Source of the DNA: Petrolisthes cinctipes
Lineage: Eukaryota; Arthropoda; Malacostraca; Decapoda; Porcellanidae
Reading direction: 5' to 3'
Assembly (NCBI GenBank): GCA_033782935.1
Contig: JAWQEG010000292.1
Span: forward strand, 1,360,001-1,424,000
Length of the DNA: 64,000 nucleotides
This document shows positions 1-12,700 of the stretch, one piece after another. A program made the translations under genes and the position numbers. A model generated the notes under the pieces. That model searched no databases. It had not been told where the DNA came from and saw only the letters and a program-made list of their open reading frames with translations. How positions within the stretch are numbered: the stretch's first letter is position 1; every line of letters starts with the position of its first letter.

Positions 1-3000
1 CAAAAACACCCGAAAATTCGAGATTTAGAGGTCCCAGAAGGTATCTGTACATGCCTACTCCGTGTTAGAGTATTTTCAAAATACAGGCCAAAAATATACT
101 GAAAATCGATATTTTTGGTGCCCAAAGTCAATATGTGCATGTATCTTCTGTACCCGTTTATATCTCAAATTCAGGCTCAAAACACCCGAAAATTCAATAT
201 TTTGGGGTCCCAGAAGCAATCTGTACAGTGCTAGAATATTTTCAAAATATAGGCTAAAAACATGCTAAAAATCGATCTTTTAGGTGCCAAAAAGTCGATA
301 TCTCAAATTCAGTCCCAAAACACCCGAAAATTCAATATTTTGGGGTCCCAGAAGCAATCTGTACATGCCTACTCAGTGTTAGAGTATTTTCAAAATACAG
401 GCCAAAAAACATGCTGAAAATCGATAGTTTTGGTGCCCAAAGTCAATATGTGCATGTATCTTCTGTACCCGTTTATATCTCAAATTCAGGCTCAAAACAC
501 CCGAAAATTCAATATTTTGGGGTCCCAGAAGCAATCTGTACATGCCTACTCAGTGCTAGAATATGTTCAAAATATAGGCTAAAAATATGCTAAAAATCGA
601 TCTTTTAGGTGCCAAAAAGTCGATATCTCAAATTCAGTCCCAAAACACCCGAAAAATCGATATTTTGGGGTCCCAGTAGCGATCTGTACATGCCTACTCC
701 GTGTTAGAGTATTTTCAAAATTCAGGCCCAAAACATGCTGAAAATCGATATTTTTGGTGCCCAAAGTCAATATGTGCATGTATCTTCTGTACCCGTTTAT
801 ATCTCAAATTCAGGCTCAAAACACCCGAAAATTCAATATTTTGGGGTCCCAGAAGCAATCTGTACATTGCTAGAATATTTTCAAAATATAGGCTAAAAAC
901 ATGCTAAAAATCGATCTTTTAGGTGCCAAAAAGTCGATATCTCAAATTCAGTCCCAAAACACCCGAAAATTCGATATTTAGGGGTCCCAGAAGCGATCTG
1001 TACATGCCTACTCCGTGTTAGAGTATTTTCAAAATACATGCTCACAACATACTGAAAATCGATCTTTTAGGTGCACAAAAGTCGATATGTGCATGCATCT
1101 TCAGTACCCGTTTATATCTCAAATTCAGGCTCAAAACACCGGAAAATTCAATATTTTGGGGTCCCAGAAGCAATCTGTACATGCCTACTCAGTGTTAGAG
1201 TATTTTCAAAATAGAGGCCCAAAACATGCTGAAAATCGATATTTTAGATGCCAAAAGTCAATATGTGCATATATCTTCTGTACCCGTTTATATCTCAAAT
1301 TCAGGCTCAAAACACCCGAAAATTCAATATTTTGGGGTCCCAGAAGCAATCTGTACATGCCTACTCAGTGCTAGAATATTTTCAAAATATAGGCTAAAAA
1401 CATGCTAAAAATCGATCTTTTAGGTGCCAAAAAGTCGATATCTCAAATTCAGTCCCAAAACACCCGAAAAACCGATATTTAGGGGTCCCAGAAGCGATCT
1501 GTACATGCCTACTCCGTGTTAGAGTATTTTCAAAATACATGCTCAAAACATACTGAAAATCGATCTTTTAGGTGCACAAAAGTCGATATGTGCATGCATC
1601 TTCAGTACCCGTTTATATCTCAAATTCAGGCTCAAAACACCCGAAAATTCAATATTTTAGGGGCCCCAGAAGCAATCTGTACATGCCTTCTCAGTGTTAG
1701 AGTATTTTCAAAATACAGGCCAAAAACATACTGAAAATCGATCTTTTAGGTGGCCAAAAGTCGATATGTGCATGCATCTTCTGTACCCGTTTATATCTCA
1801 AATTCTGGCCCTAAACACCCGAAAATTCGATATTTTGGGGTCCCAGAAGCGATCTGTACATGCCTACACAGTGCTAGAATATTTTCAAAATATAGGCTAA
1901 AAACATGCTAAAAATCGACATTTTAGGTGCCAAAAAATCGATATCTCAAATTCAGTCCCAAAACACCCGAAAATTCGATATTTAGAGGTCCCAGAAGGTA
2001 TCTGTACATGCCTACTCCGTGTTAGAGTATTTTCAAAATACAGGCCAAAAACATACTGAAAATCGATCTTTTAGGTGCCCAAAAGTCGATATGTGCATGC
2101 ATCTTCTGTACCCGTTTATATCTCAAATTCTGGCCCTAAACACCCGAAAATTCGATATTTTGGGGTCCCAGAAGCGATCTGTACATGCCTACTCCGTGTT
2201 AAAGTATTTTCAAAATTCAGGCATAAAACATGCTGAAAATCGATATTTTTGGTGCCCAAAGTCAATATGTGCATGTATCTTCTGTACCCGTTTATATCTC
2301 AAATTCAGGCTCAAAACACCCGAAAATTCAATATTTTGGGGTCCCAGAAGCAATCTGTACAGTGCTAGAATATTTTCAAAATATAGGCTAAAAACATGCT
2401 AAAAATCGATCTTTTAGGTGCCAAAAAGTCGATATCTCAAATTCAGTCCCAAAACACCCGAAAATTCGATATTTAGGGGTCCAAGAAGCGATCTGTACAT
2501 GCCTACTCCGTGTTAGAGTATTTTCAAAATACATGCTCAAAACATACTGAAAATCGATCTTTTAGGTGCACAAAAGTCGATATGTGCATGCATCTTCAGT
2601 ACCCGTTTATATCTCAAATTCAGGCTCAAAACACCCGAAAATTCAATATTTTGGGGTCCCAGAAGCAATCTGTACATGCCTACTCAGTGTTAGAGTATTT
2701 TCAAAATACAGGCCCAAAACATGCTGAAAATCGATATTTTAGATGCCCAAAGTCAATATGTGCATGTATCTTCTGTACCCGATTATATCTCAAATTCAGG
2801 CTCAAAACACCCGAAAATTCAATATTTTGGGGTCCCAGAAGCAATCTGTACATGCCTACACAGTGCTAGAATATTTTCAAGATATAGGCGAAAAACATGC
2901 TAAAAATCGACATTTTAGGTGCCAAAAAATCGATATCTCAAATTCAGTCCCAAAACACCAAAAAAATTCGATATTTAGAGGTCCCAGAAGGTATCTGTAC

Positions 3001-6000
3001 ATGCCTACTCCGTGTTAGAGTATTTTCAAAATACAGGCCAAAAACATACTGAAAATCGATCTTTTAGGTGCACAAAAGTCGATATGTGCATGCATCTTCT
3101 GTACCCGTTTATATCTCAAATTCTGGCCCTAAACACCCGAAAATTCGATATTTTGGGGTCCCAGAAGCGATCTGTACATGCCTACTCCGTGTTAGAGTAT
3201 TTTCAAAATTCAGGCCCAAAACATGCTTAAAATCGATATTTTTGGTGCCCAAAGTCAATATGTGCATGTATCTTCTGTACCCGTTTATATCTCAAATTAA
3301 GGCTCAAAACACCCGAAAATTCAATATTTTGGGGTCCCAGAAGCAATCTGTACAGTGCTAGAATATTTTCAAAATATAGGCTAAAAACATGCTAAAAATC
3401 GATCTTTTAGGTGCCAAAAAGTCGATATCTCAAATTCAGTCCCAAAACACCCGAAAATTCAATATTTTGGGGTCCCAGAAGCAATCTGTACATGCCTACT
3501 CAGTGTTAGAGTATTTTCAAAATACAGGCCAAAAAACATGCTGAAAATCGATAGTTTTGGTGCCCAAAGTCAATATGTGCATGTATCTTCTGTACCCGTT
3601 TATATCTCAAATTCAGGCTCAAAACACCCGAAAATTCAATATTTTGGGGTCCCAGAAGCAATCTGTACATGCCTACTCAGTGCTAGAATATGTTCAAAAT
3701 ATAGGCTAAAAATATGCTAAAAATCGATCTTTTAGGTGCCAAAAAGTCGATATCTCAAATTCAGTCCCAAAACACCCGAAAATTCGATATTTTGGGGTCC
3801 CAGTAGCGATCTGTACATGCCTACTCTGTGTTAGAGTATTTTCAAAATTCAGGCCCAAAACATGCTGAAAATCGATATTTTTGGTGCCCAAAGTCAATAT
3901 GTGCATGTATCTTCTGTACCCGTTTATATCTCAAATTCAGGCTCAAAACACCCGAAAATTCAATATTTTGGGGTCCCAGAAGCAATCTGTACATTGCTAG
4001 AATATTTTCAAAATATAGGCTAAAAACATGCTAAAAATCGATCTTTTAGGTGCCAAAAAGTCGATATCTCAAATTCAGTCCCAAAACACCCGAAAATTCG
4101 ATATTTAGGGGTCCCAGAAGCGATCTGTACATGCCTACTCCGTGTTAGAGTATTTTCAAAATACATGCTCACAACATACTGAAAATCGATCTTTTAGGTG
4201 CACAAAAGTCGATATGTGCATGCATCTTCAGTACCCGTTTATATCTCAAATTCAGGCTCAAAACACCGGAAAATTCAATATTTTGGGGTCCCAGAAGCAA
4301 TCTGTACATGCCTACTCAGTGTTAGAGTATTTTCAAAATACAGGCCCAAAACATGCTGAAAATCGATATTTTAGATGCCAAAAGTCAATATGTGCATATA
4401 TCTTCTGTACCCGTTTATATCTCAAATTCAGGCTCAAAACACCCGAAAATTCAATATTTTGGGGTCCCAGAAGCAATCTGTACATGCCTACTCAGTGCTA
4501 GAATATTTTCAAAATATAGGCTAAAAACATGCTAAAAATCGATCTTTTAGGTGCCAAAAAGTCGATATCTCAAATTCAGTCCCAAAACACCCGAAAAACC
4601 GATATTTAGGGGTCCCAGAAGCGATCTGTACATGCCTACTCCGTGTTAGAGTATTTTCAAAATACATGCTCACAACATACTGAAAATCGATCTTTTAGGT
4701 GCACAAAAGTCGATATGTGCATGCATCTTCAGTACCCGTTTATATCTCAAATTCAGGCTCAAAACACCGGAAAATTCAATATTTTGGGGTCCCAGAAGCA
4801 ATCTGTACATGCCTACTCAGTGTTAGAGTATTTTCAAAATACATGCTCAAAACATACTGAAAATCGATCTTTTAGGTGCACAAAAGTCGATATGTGCATG
4901 CATCTTCAGTACCCGTTTATATCTCAAATTCAGGCTCAAAACACCGGAAAATTCAATATTTTGGGGTCCCAGAAGCAATCTGTACATGCCTACTCAGTGT
5001 TAGAGTATTTTCAAAATAGAGGCCCAAAACATGCTGAAAATCGATATTTTAGATGCCAAAAGTCAATATGTGCATATATCTTCTGTACCCGTTTATATCT
5101 CAAATTCAGGCTCAAAACACCCGAAAATTCAATATTTTGGGGTCCCAGAAGCAATCTGTACATGCCTACTCAGTGCTAGAATATTTTCAAAATATAGGCT
5201 AAAAACATGCTAAAAATCGATCTTTTAGGTGCCAAAAAGTCGATATCTCAAATTCAGTCCCAAAACACCCGAAAAACCGATATTTAGGGGTCCCAGAAGC
5301 GATCTGTACATGCCTACTCCGTGTTAGAGTATTTTCAAAATACATGCTCAAAACATACTGAAAATCGATCTTTTAGGTGCACAAAAGTCGATATGTGCAT
5401 GCATCTTCAGTACCCGTTTATATCTCAAATTCAGGCTCAAAACACCCGAAAATTCAATATTTTAGGGGCCCCAGAAGCAATCTGTACATGCCTTCTCAGT
5501 GTTAGAGTATTTTCAAAATACAGGCCAAAAACATACTGAAAATCGATCTTTTAGGTGGCCAAAAGTCGATATGTGCATGCATCTTCTGTACCCGTTTATA
5601 TCTCAAATTCTGGCCCTAAACACCCGAAAATTCGATATTTTGGGGTCCCAGAAGCGATCTGTACATGCCTACACAGTGCTAGAATATTTTCAAAATATAG
5701 GCTAAAAACATGCTAAAAATCGACATTTTAGGTGCCAAAAAATCGATATCTCAAATTCAGTCCCAAAACACCCGAAAATTCGATATTTAGAGGTCCCAGA
5801 AGGTATCTGTACATGCCTACTCCGTGTTAGAGTATTTTCAAAATACAGGCCAAAAACATACTGAAAATCGATCTTTTAGGTGCCCAAAAGTCGATATGTG
5901 CATGCATCTTCTGTACCCGTTTATATCTCAAATTCTGGCCCTAAACACCCGAAAATTCGATATTTTGGGGTCCCAGAAGCGATCTGTACATGCCTACTCC

Positions 6001-9000
6001 GTGTTAAAGTATTTTCAAAATTCAGGCATAAAACATGCTGAAAATCGATATTTTTGGTGCCCAAAGTCAATATGTGCATGTATCTTCTGTACCCGTTTAT
6101 ATCTCAAATTCAGGCTCAAAACACCCGAAAATTCAATATTTTGGGGTCCCAGAAGCAATCTGTACAGTGCTAGAATATTTTCAAAATATAGGCTAAAAAC
6201 ATGCTAAAAATCGATCTTTTAGGTGCCAAAAAGTCGATATCTCAAATTCAGTCCCAAAACACCCGAAAATTCGATATTTAGGGGTCCAAGAAGCGATCTG
6301 TACATGCCTACTCCGTGTTAGAGTATTTTCAAAATACATGCTCAAAACATACTGAAAATCGATCTTTTAGGTGCACAAAAGTCGATATGTGCATGCATCT
6401 TCAGTACCCGTTTATATCTCAAATTCAGGCTCAAAACACCCGAAAATTCAATATTTTGGGGTCCCAGAAGCAATCTGTACATGCCTACTCAGTGTTAGAG
6501 TATTTTCAAAATACAGGCCCAAAACATGCTGAAAATCGATATTTTAGATGCCCAAAGTCAATATGTGCATGTATCTTCTGTACCCGATTATATCTCAAAT
6601 TCAGGCTCAAAACACCCGAAAATTCAATATTTTGGGGTCCCAGAAGCAATCTGTACATGCCTACACAGTGCTAGAATATTTTCAAGATATAGGCGAAAAA
6701 CATGCTAAAAATCGACATTTTAGGTGCCAAAAAATCGATATCTCAAATTCAGTCCCAAAACACGAAAAAAATTCGATATTTAGAGGTCCCAGAAGGTATC
6801 TGTACATGCCTACTCCGTGTTAGAGTATTTTCAAAATACAGGCCAAAAACATACTGAAAATCGATCTTTTAGGTGCACAAAAGTCGATATGTGCATGCAT
6901 CTTCTGTACCCGTTTATATCTCAAATTCTGGCCCTAAACACCCGAAAATTCGATATTTTGGGGTCCCAGAAGCGATCTGTACATGCCTACTCCGTGTTAG
7001 AGTATTTTCAAAATTCAGGCCCAAAACATGCTTAAAATCGATATTTTTGGTGCCCAAAGTCAATATGTGCATGTATCTTCTGTACCCGTTTATATCTCAA
7101 ATTAAGGCTCAAAACACCCGAAAATTCAATATTTTGGGGTCCCAGAAGCAATCTGTACAGTGCTAGAATATTTTCAAAATATAGGCTAAAAACATGCTAA
7201 AAATCGATCTTTTAGGTGCCAAAAAGTCGATATCTCAAATTCAGTCCCAAAACACCCGAAAATTCAATATTTTGGGGTCCCAGAAGCAATCTGTACATGC
7301 CTACTCAGTGTTAGAGTATTTTCAAAATACAGGCCAAAAAACATGCTGAAAATCGATAGTTTTGGTGCCCAAAGTCAATATGTGCATGTATCTTCTGTAC
7401 CCGTTTATATCTCAAATTCAGGCTCAAAACACCCGAAAATTCAATATTTTGGGGTCCCAGAAGCAATCTGTACATGCCTACTCAGTGCTAGAATATGTTC
7501 AAAATATAGGCTAAAAATATGCTAAAAATCGATCTTTTAGGTGCCAAAAAGTCGATATCTCAAATTCAGTCCCAAAACACCCGAAAATTCGATATTTTGG
7601 GGTCCCAGTAGCGATCTGTACATGCCTACTCTGTGTTAGAGTATTTTCAAAATTCAGGCCCAAAACATGCTGAAAATCGATATTTTTGGTGCCCAAAGTC
7701 AATATGTGCATGTATCTTCTGTACCCGTTTATATCTCAAATTCAGGCTCAAAACACCCGAAAATTCAATATTTTGGGGTCCCAGAAGCAATCTGTACATT
7801 GCTAGAATATTTTCAAAATATAGGCTAAAAACATGCTAAAAATCGATCTTTTAGGTGCCAAAAAGTCGATATCTCAAATTCAGTCCCAAAACACCCGAAA
7901 ATTCGATATTTAGGGGTCCCAGAAGCGATCTGTACATGCCTACTCCGTGTTAGAGTATTTTCAAAATACATGCTCACAACATACTGAAAATCGATCTTTT
8001 AGGTGCACAAAAGTCGATATGTGCATGCATCTTCAGTACCCGTTTATATCTCAAATTCAGGCTCAAAACACCGGAAAATTCAATATTTTGGGGTCCCAGA
8101 AGCAATCTGTACATGCCTACTCAGTGTTAGAGTATTTTCAAAATACAGGCCCAAAACATGCTGAAAATCGATATTTTAGATGCCAAAAGTCAATATGTGC
8201 ATATATCTTCTGTACCCGTTTATATCTCAAATTCAGGCTCAAAACACCCGAAAATTCAATATTTTGGGGTCCCAGAAGCAATCTGTACATGCCTACTCAG
8301 TGCTAGAATATTTTCAAAATATAGGCTAAAAACATGCTAAAAATCGATCTTTTAGGTGCCAAAAAGTCGATATCTCAAATTCAGTCCCAAAACACCCGAA
8401 AAACCGATATTTAGGGGTCCCAGAAGCGATCTGTACATGCCTACTCCGTGTTAGAGTATTTTCAAAATACATGCTCACAACATACTGAAAATCGATCTTT
8501 TAGGTGCACAAAAGTCGATATGTGCATGCATCTTCAGTACCCGTTTATATCTCAAATTCAGGCTCAAAACACCGGAAAATTCAATATTTTGGGGTCCCAG
8601 AAGCAATCTGTACATGCCTACTCAGTGTTAGAGTATTTTCAAAATACATGCTCAAAACATACTGAAAATCGATCTTTTAGGTGTACAAAAGTCGATATGT
8701 GCATGCATCTTCAGTACCCGTTTATATCTCAAATTCAGGCTCAAAACACCCGAAAATTCAATATTTTAGGGGCCCCAGAAGCAATCTGTACATGCCTTCT
8801 CAGTGTTAGAGTATTTTCAAAATACAGGCCAAAAACATACTGAAAATCGATCTTTTAGGTGCCCAAAAGTCGATATGTGCATGCATCTTCTGTACCCGTT
8901 TATATCTCAAATTCTGGCCCTAAACACCCGAAAATTCGATATTTTGGGGTCCCAGAAGCGATCTGTACATGCCTACTCCGTGTTAAAGTATTTTCAAAAT

Positions 9001-9293
9001 TCAGGCATAAAACATGCTGAAAATCGATATTTTTGGTGCCCAAAGTCAATATGTGCATGTATCTTCTGTACCCGTTTATATCTCAAATTCAGGCTCAAAA
9101 CACCCGAAAATTCAATATTTTGGGGTCCCAGAAGCAATCTGTACAGTGCTAGAATATTTTCAAAATATAGGCTAAAAACATGCTAAAAATCGATCTTTTA
9201 GGTGCCAAAAAGTCGATATCTCAAATTCAGTCCCAAAACACCCGAAAATTCGATATTTAGGGGTCCAAGAAGCGATCTGTACATGCCTACTCC

Positions 9294-9795
9294 GTGTTAG
9301 AGTATTTTCAAAATACATGCTCAAAACATACTGAAAATCGATCTTTTAGGTGCACAAAAGTCGATATGTGCATGCATCTTCAGTACCCGTTTATATCTCA
9401 AATTCAGGCTCAAAACACCCGAAAATTCAATATTTTGGGGTCCCAGAAGCAATCTGTACATGCCTACTCAGTGTTAGAGTATTTTCAAAATACAGGCCCA
9501 AAACATGCTGAAAATCGATATTTTAGATGCCCAAAGTCAATATGTGCATGTATCTTCTGTACCCGATTATATCTCAAATTCAGGCTCAAAACACCCGAAA
9601 ATTCAATATTTTGGGGTCCCAGAAGCAATCTGTACATGCCTACACAGTGCTAGAATATTTTCAAGATATAGGCTTAAAACATGCTAAAAATCGACATTTT
9701 AGGTGCCAAAAAATCGATATCTCAAATTCAGTCCCAAAACACCAAAAAAATTCGATATTTAGAGGTCCCAGAAGGTATCTGTACATGCCTACTCC
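9294..9795. repeat. Reference higher-order repeat unit (177+177+148 bp)
   Basis: This interval shows one complete higher-order unit. Monomer A runs 9,294-9,470 (177 bp), monomer B 9,471-9,647 (177 bp) and monomer C 9,648-9,795 (148 bp). A and B differ at diagnostic positions: A carries TGCACAAAAGTCGATATG and B carries GATGCCCAAAGTCAATATG. C begins GTGCTAGAATATTTTC and lacks the 29 bp between GATAT and CTCAAATTC that A and B contain. The same A-B-C order recurs through most of the array at about 501-502 bp spacing, for example 17,805 to 18,306 and 12,463 upstream to 11,962. Where C also lacks the 10 bp ATGCCTACTC the period falls to about 491 bp, for example 11,471 to 11,962. Confidence 0.9.
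9471..9647. repeat. 177-bp monomer built from two diverged ~88-bp halves
   Basis: The 177-bp monomer splits into two halves of about 89 and 88 bp that align to each other. Half 1 runs TCAAAATACAGGCCCAAAAC ... TATTTTAGATGCCCAAAG ... TGTGCATGTATCTTC. Half 2 runs TCAAATTCAGGCTCAAAAC ... TATTTTGGGGTCCCAGAAG ... TGTACATGCCTACTC. The shared order of CAGGC, CAAAACA, GAAAAT, ATATTTT, CCCA-AAG and CATGC shows an ancient duplication. I saw this by eye; a dot plot would measure the identity. Confidence 0.8.
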
Positions 9796-12700
9796 GTGTT
9801 AGAGTATTTTCAAAATACAGGCCAAAAACATACTGAAAATCGATCTTTTAGGTGCACAAAAGTCGATATGTGCATGCATCTTCAGTACTCGTTTATATCT
9901 CAAATTCTGGCCCTAAACACCCGAAAATTCGATATTTTGGGGTCCCAGAAGCGATCTGTACATGCCTACTCCGTGTTAGAGTATTTTCAAAATTCAGGCC
10001 CAAAACATGCTGAAAATCGATATTTTTGGTGCCCAAAGTCAATATGTGCATGTATCTTCTGTACCCGTTTATATCTCAAATTCAGGCTCAAAACACCCGA
10101 AAATTCAATATTTTGGGGTCCCAGAAGCAATCTGTACATGCCTACTCATTGCTAGAGTATTTTCAAAATACAGGCCCAAAACATGCTAAAAATCGATCTT
10201 TTAGATGCCCAAAGTCAGTATGTGCATGTATCTTCTGTACCCGTTTATATCTCAAATTCAGGCTCAAAACACCCGAAAATTCAATATTTTGGGGTCCCAA
10301 AAGCAATCTGTACATGCCTACACAGTGCTAGAATATTTTCAAAATATAGGCTAAAAACATGCTAAAAATCGACATTTTAGGTGCCAAAAAGTCGATATCT
10401 CAAATTCAGTCCCAAAACACCCGAAAATTCTATATTTAGGGGTCCCAGAAGCGATCTGTACATGCCTACTCCGTGTTAGAGTATTTTCAAAATACATGCT
10501 CAAAACATACTGAAAATCGATCTTTTAGGTGCACAAAAGTCGATATGTGCATGCATCTTCAGTACCCGTTTATATCTCAAATTCAGGCTCAAAACACCCG
10601 AAAATTCGATATTTTGGGGTCCCAGAAGCAATCTGTACATGCCTACTTAGTGTTAGAGTATTTTCAAAATGCAGGCCCAAAGCATGCTGCAAATCGATAT
10701 TTTAGATGCCCAAAGTCAATATGTGCATGTATCTTCTGTACACGTTTATATCTCAAATTCAGGCTCAAAACACCCAAAAATTCAATATTTTGGGGTCCCA
10801 GAAGCAATCTGTACATGCCTACACAGTGCTAGAATATTTTCAAAATATAGGCTAAAAAACATGCTAAAAATTGACATTTTAGGTGCCAAAAAATCGATAT
10901 CTCAAATTCAGTCCCAAAACACCCGAAAATTCGATATTTAGAGGTCCCAGAAGGTATCTGTACATGCCTACTCCGTGTTAGAGTATTTTCAAAATACAGG
11001 CCAAAAACATACTGAAAATCGATCTTTTAGGTGCCCAAAAGTCGATATGTGCATGCATCTTCTGTACCCATTTATATCTCAAATTCTGGCCCTAAATACC
11101 CGAAAATTCGATATTTTGGGGTCCCAGGAGCGACCTGTACATGCCTACTCCGTGTTAGAGTATTTTCAAAATTCAGGCCCAAAACATGCTGAAAATCGAT
11201 ATTTTTGGTGCCCAAAGTTTTGTGCAAATGTGCATGTATCTTCTGTACCCGTTTATATCTCAAGTTCAGGCTCAAAACACCCGAAAATTCAATATTTTGG
11301 GGTCCCAGAAGCAATCTGTACAGTGCTAGAATATTTTCAAAATATAGGCTAAAAACATGCTAAAAATCGATATTTTAGGTGCCAAAAAGTCGATATCTCA
11401 AATTCAGTCCCAAAACACCCGAAAATTCGATATTTAGGGGTCCCAGAAGCGATCTGTACATGCCTACTCCGTGTTAGAGTATTTTCAAAATACATGCTCA
11501 AAACATACTGAAAATCGATCTTTTAGGTGCACAAAAGTCGATATGTGCATGCATCTTCTGTACCCGTTTATATCTCAAATTCTGGCCCTAAACACCCGAA
11601 AATTCGATATTTTGGGGTCCCAGAAGCGATCTGTACATGCCTACTCCGTGTTAGAGTATTTTCAAAATTCAGGCCCAAAACATGCTGAAAATCGATAGTT
11701 TTGGTGCCCAAAGTCAATATGTGCATGTATCTTCTGTACCCGTTTATATCTCAAATTCAGGCTCAAAACACCCGAAAATTCAATATTTTGGGGTCCCAGA
11801 AGCAATCTGCACAGTGCTAGAATATTTTCAAAATATAGGCTAAAAACATGCTAAAAATCGATCTTTTAGGTGCCAAAAAGTCGATATCTCAAATTCAGTC
11901 CCAAAACACCCGAAAATTCGATATTTAGGGGTCCCTGAAGCGATCTGTACATGCCTACTCCGTGTTAGAGTATTTTCAAAATACATGCTCAAAACATACT
12001 GAAAATCGATCTTTTAGGTGCCCAAAAGTCGATATGTGCATGCATCTTCAGTACCCGTTTATATCTCAAATTCAGGCTCAAAACACCCGAAAATTCAATA
12101 TTTTGGGGTCCCAGAAGCAATCTGTACATGCCTACTCCGTGTTAGAGTATTTTCAAAATACAGGCCCAAAACATGCTGAAAATCGATATTTTAGATGCCC
12201 AAAGTCAATATGTGCATGTATCTTCTGTACCCGTTTATATCTCAAATTCAGGCTCAAAACACCCGAAAATTCAATATTTTGGGGTCCCAGAAGAAATCTG
12301 TACATGCCTACACAGTGCTAGAATATTTTCAAAATATAGGCTAAAAACATGCTAAAAATCGACATTTTAGGTGCTAAAAAATCGATATCTCAAATTCAGT
12401 CCCAAAACACCCGAAAATTCGATATTTAGAGGTTCCAGAAGGTATCTGTACATGCCTACTCCGTGTTAGAGTATTTTCAAAATACAGGCCAAAAACATAC
12501 TGAAAATCGATCTTTTAGGTGCCCAAAAGTCGATATGTGCATGCATCTTCTGTACCCGTTAATATCTCAAATTCTGGCCCTAAACACCCGAAAATTCAAT
12601 ATTTTGGGGTCCCAGAAGCGATCTGAACATGCCTACTCCGTGTTAGAGTATTTTCAAAATTCAGGCCCAAAACATGCTGAAAATAGATATTTTTGGTGCC

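Larger units (their letters stand above)
232..9850. repeat. Three tandem copies of a 3.1-3.8 kb satellite block
   Basis: Distinctive monomer variants recur in the same order at about 411, 3,538 and 7,343 (ATCGATAGTTTTGG), at 701, 3,828 and 7,633, and at 2,510, 6,315 and 9,294. Copy 1 to copy 2 spacing starts at 3,127 bp and becomes 3,805 bp after about 1,500, because copy 2 carries an extra 678 bp of monomers (4,643-5,320). Copy 2 to copy 3 spacing is 3,805 bp until about 8,450 and then 2,979 bp, because copy 3 has lost monomers. Boundaries are approximate because the flanks are also satellite. Confidence 0.85.

Noticed and set aside
9590..9620. Possible CENP-B box in the CACCCGAAAATTCGATA region
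   Set aside because: The reverse strand has TCG and CGGG words, but the spacing is one base short of the CENP-B consensus and the first T is missing.
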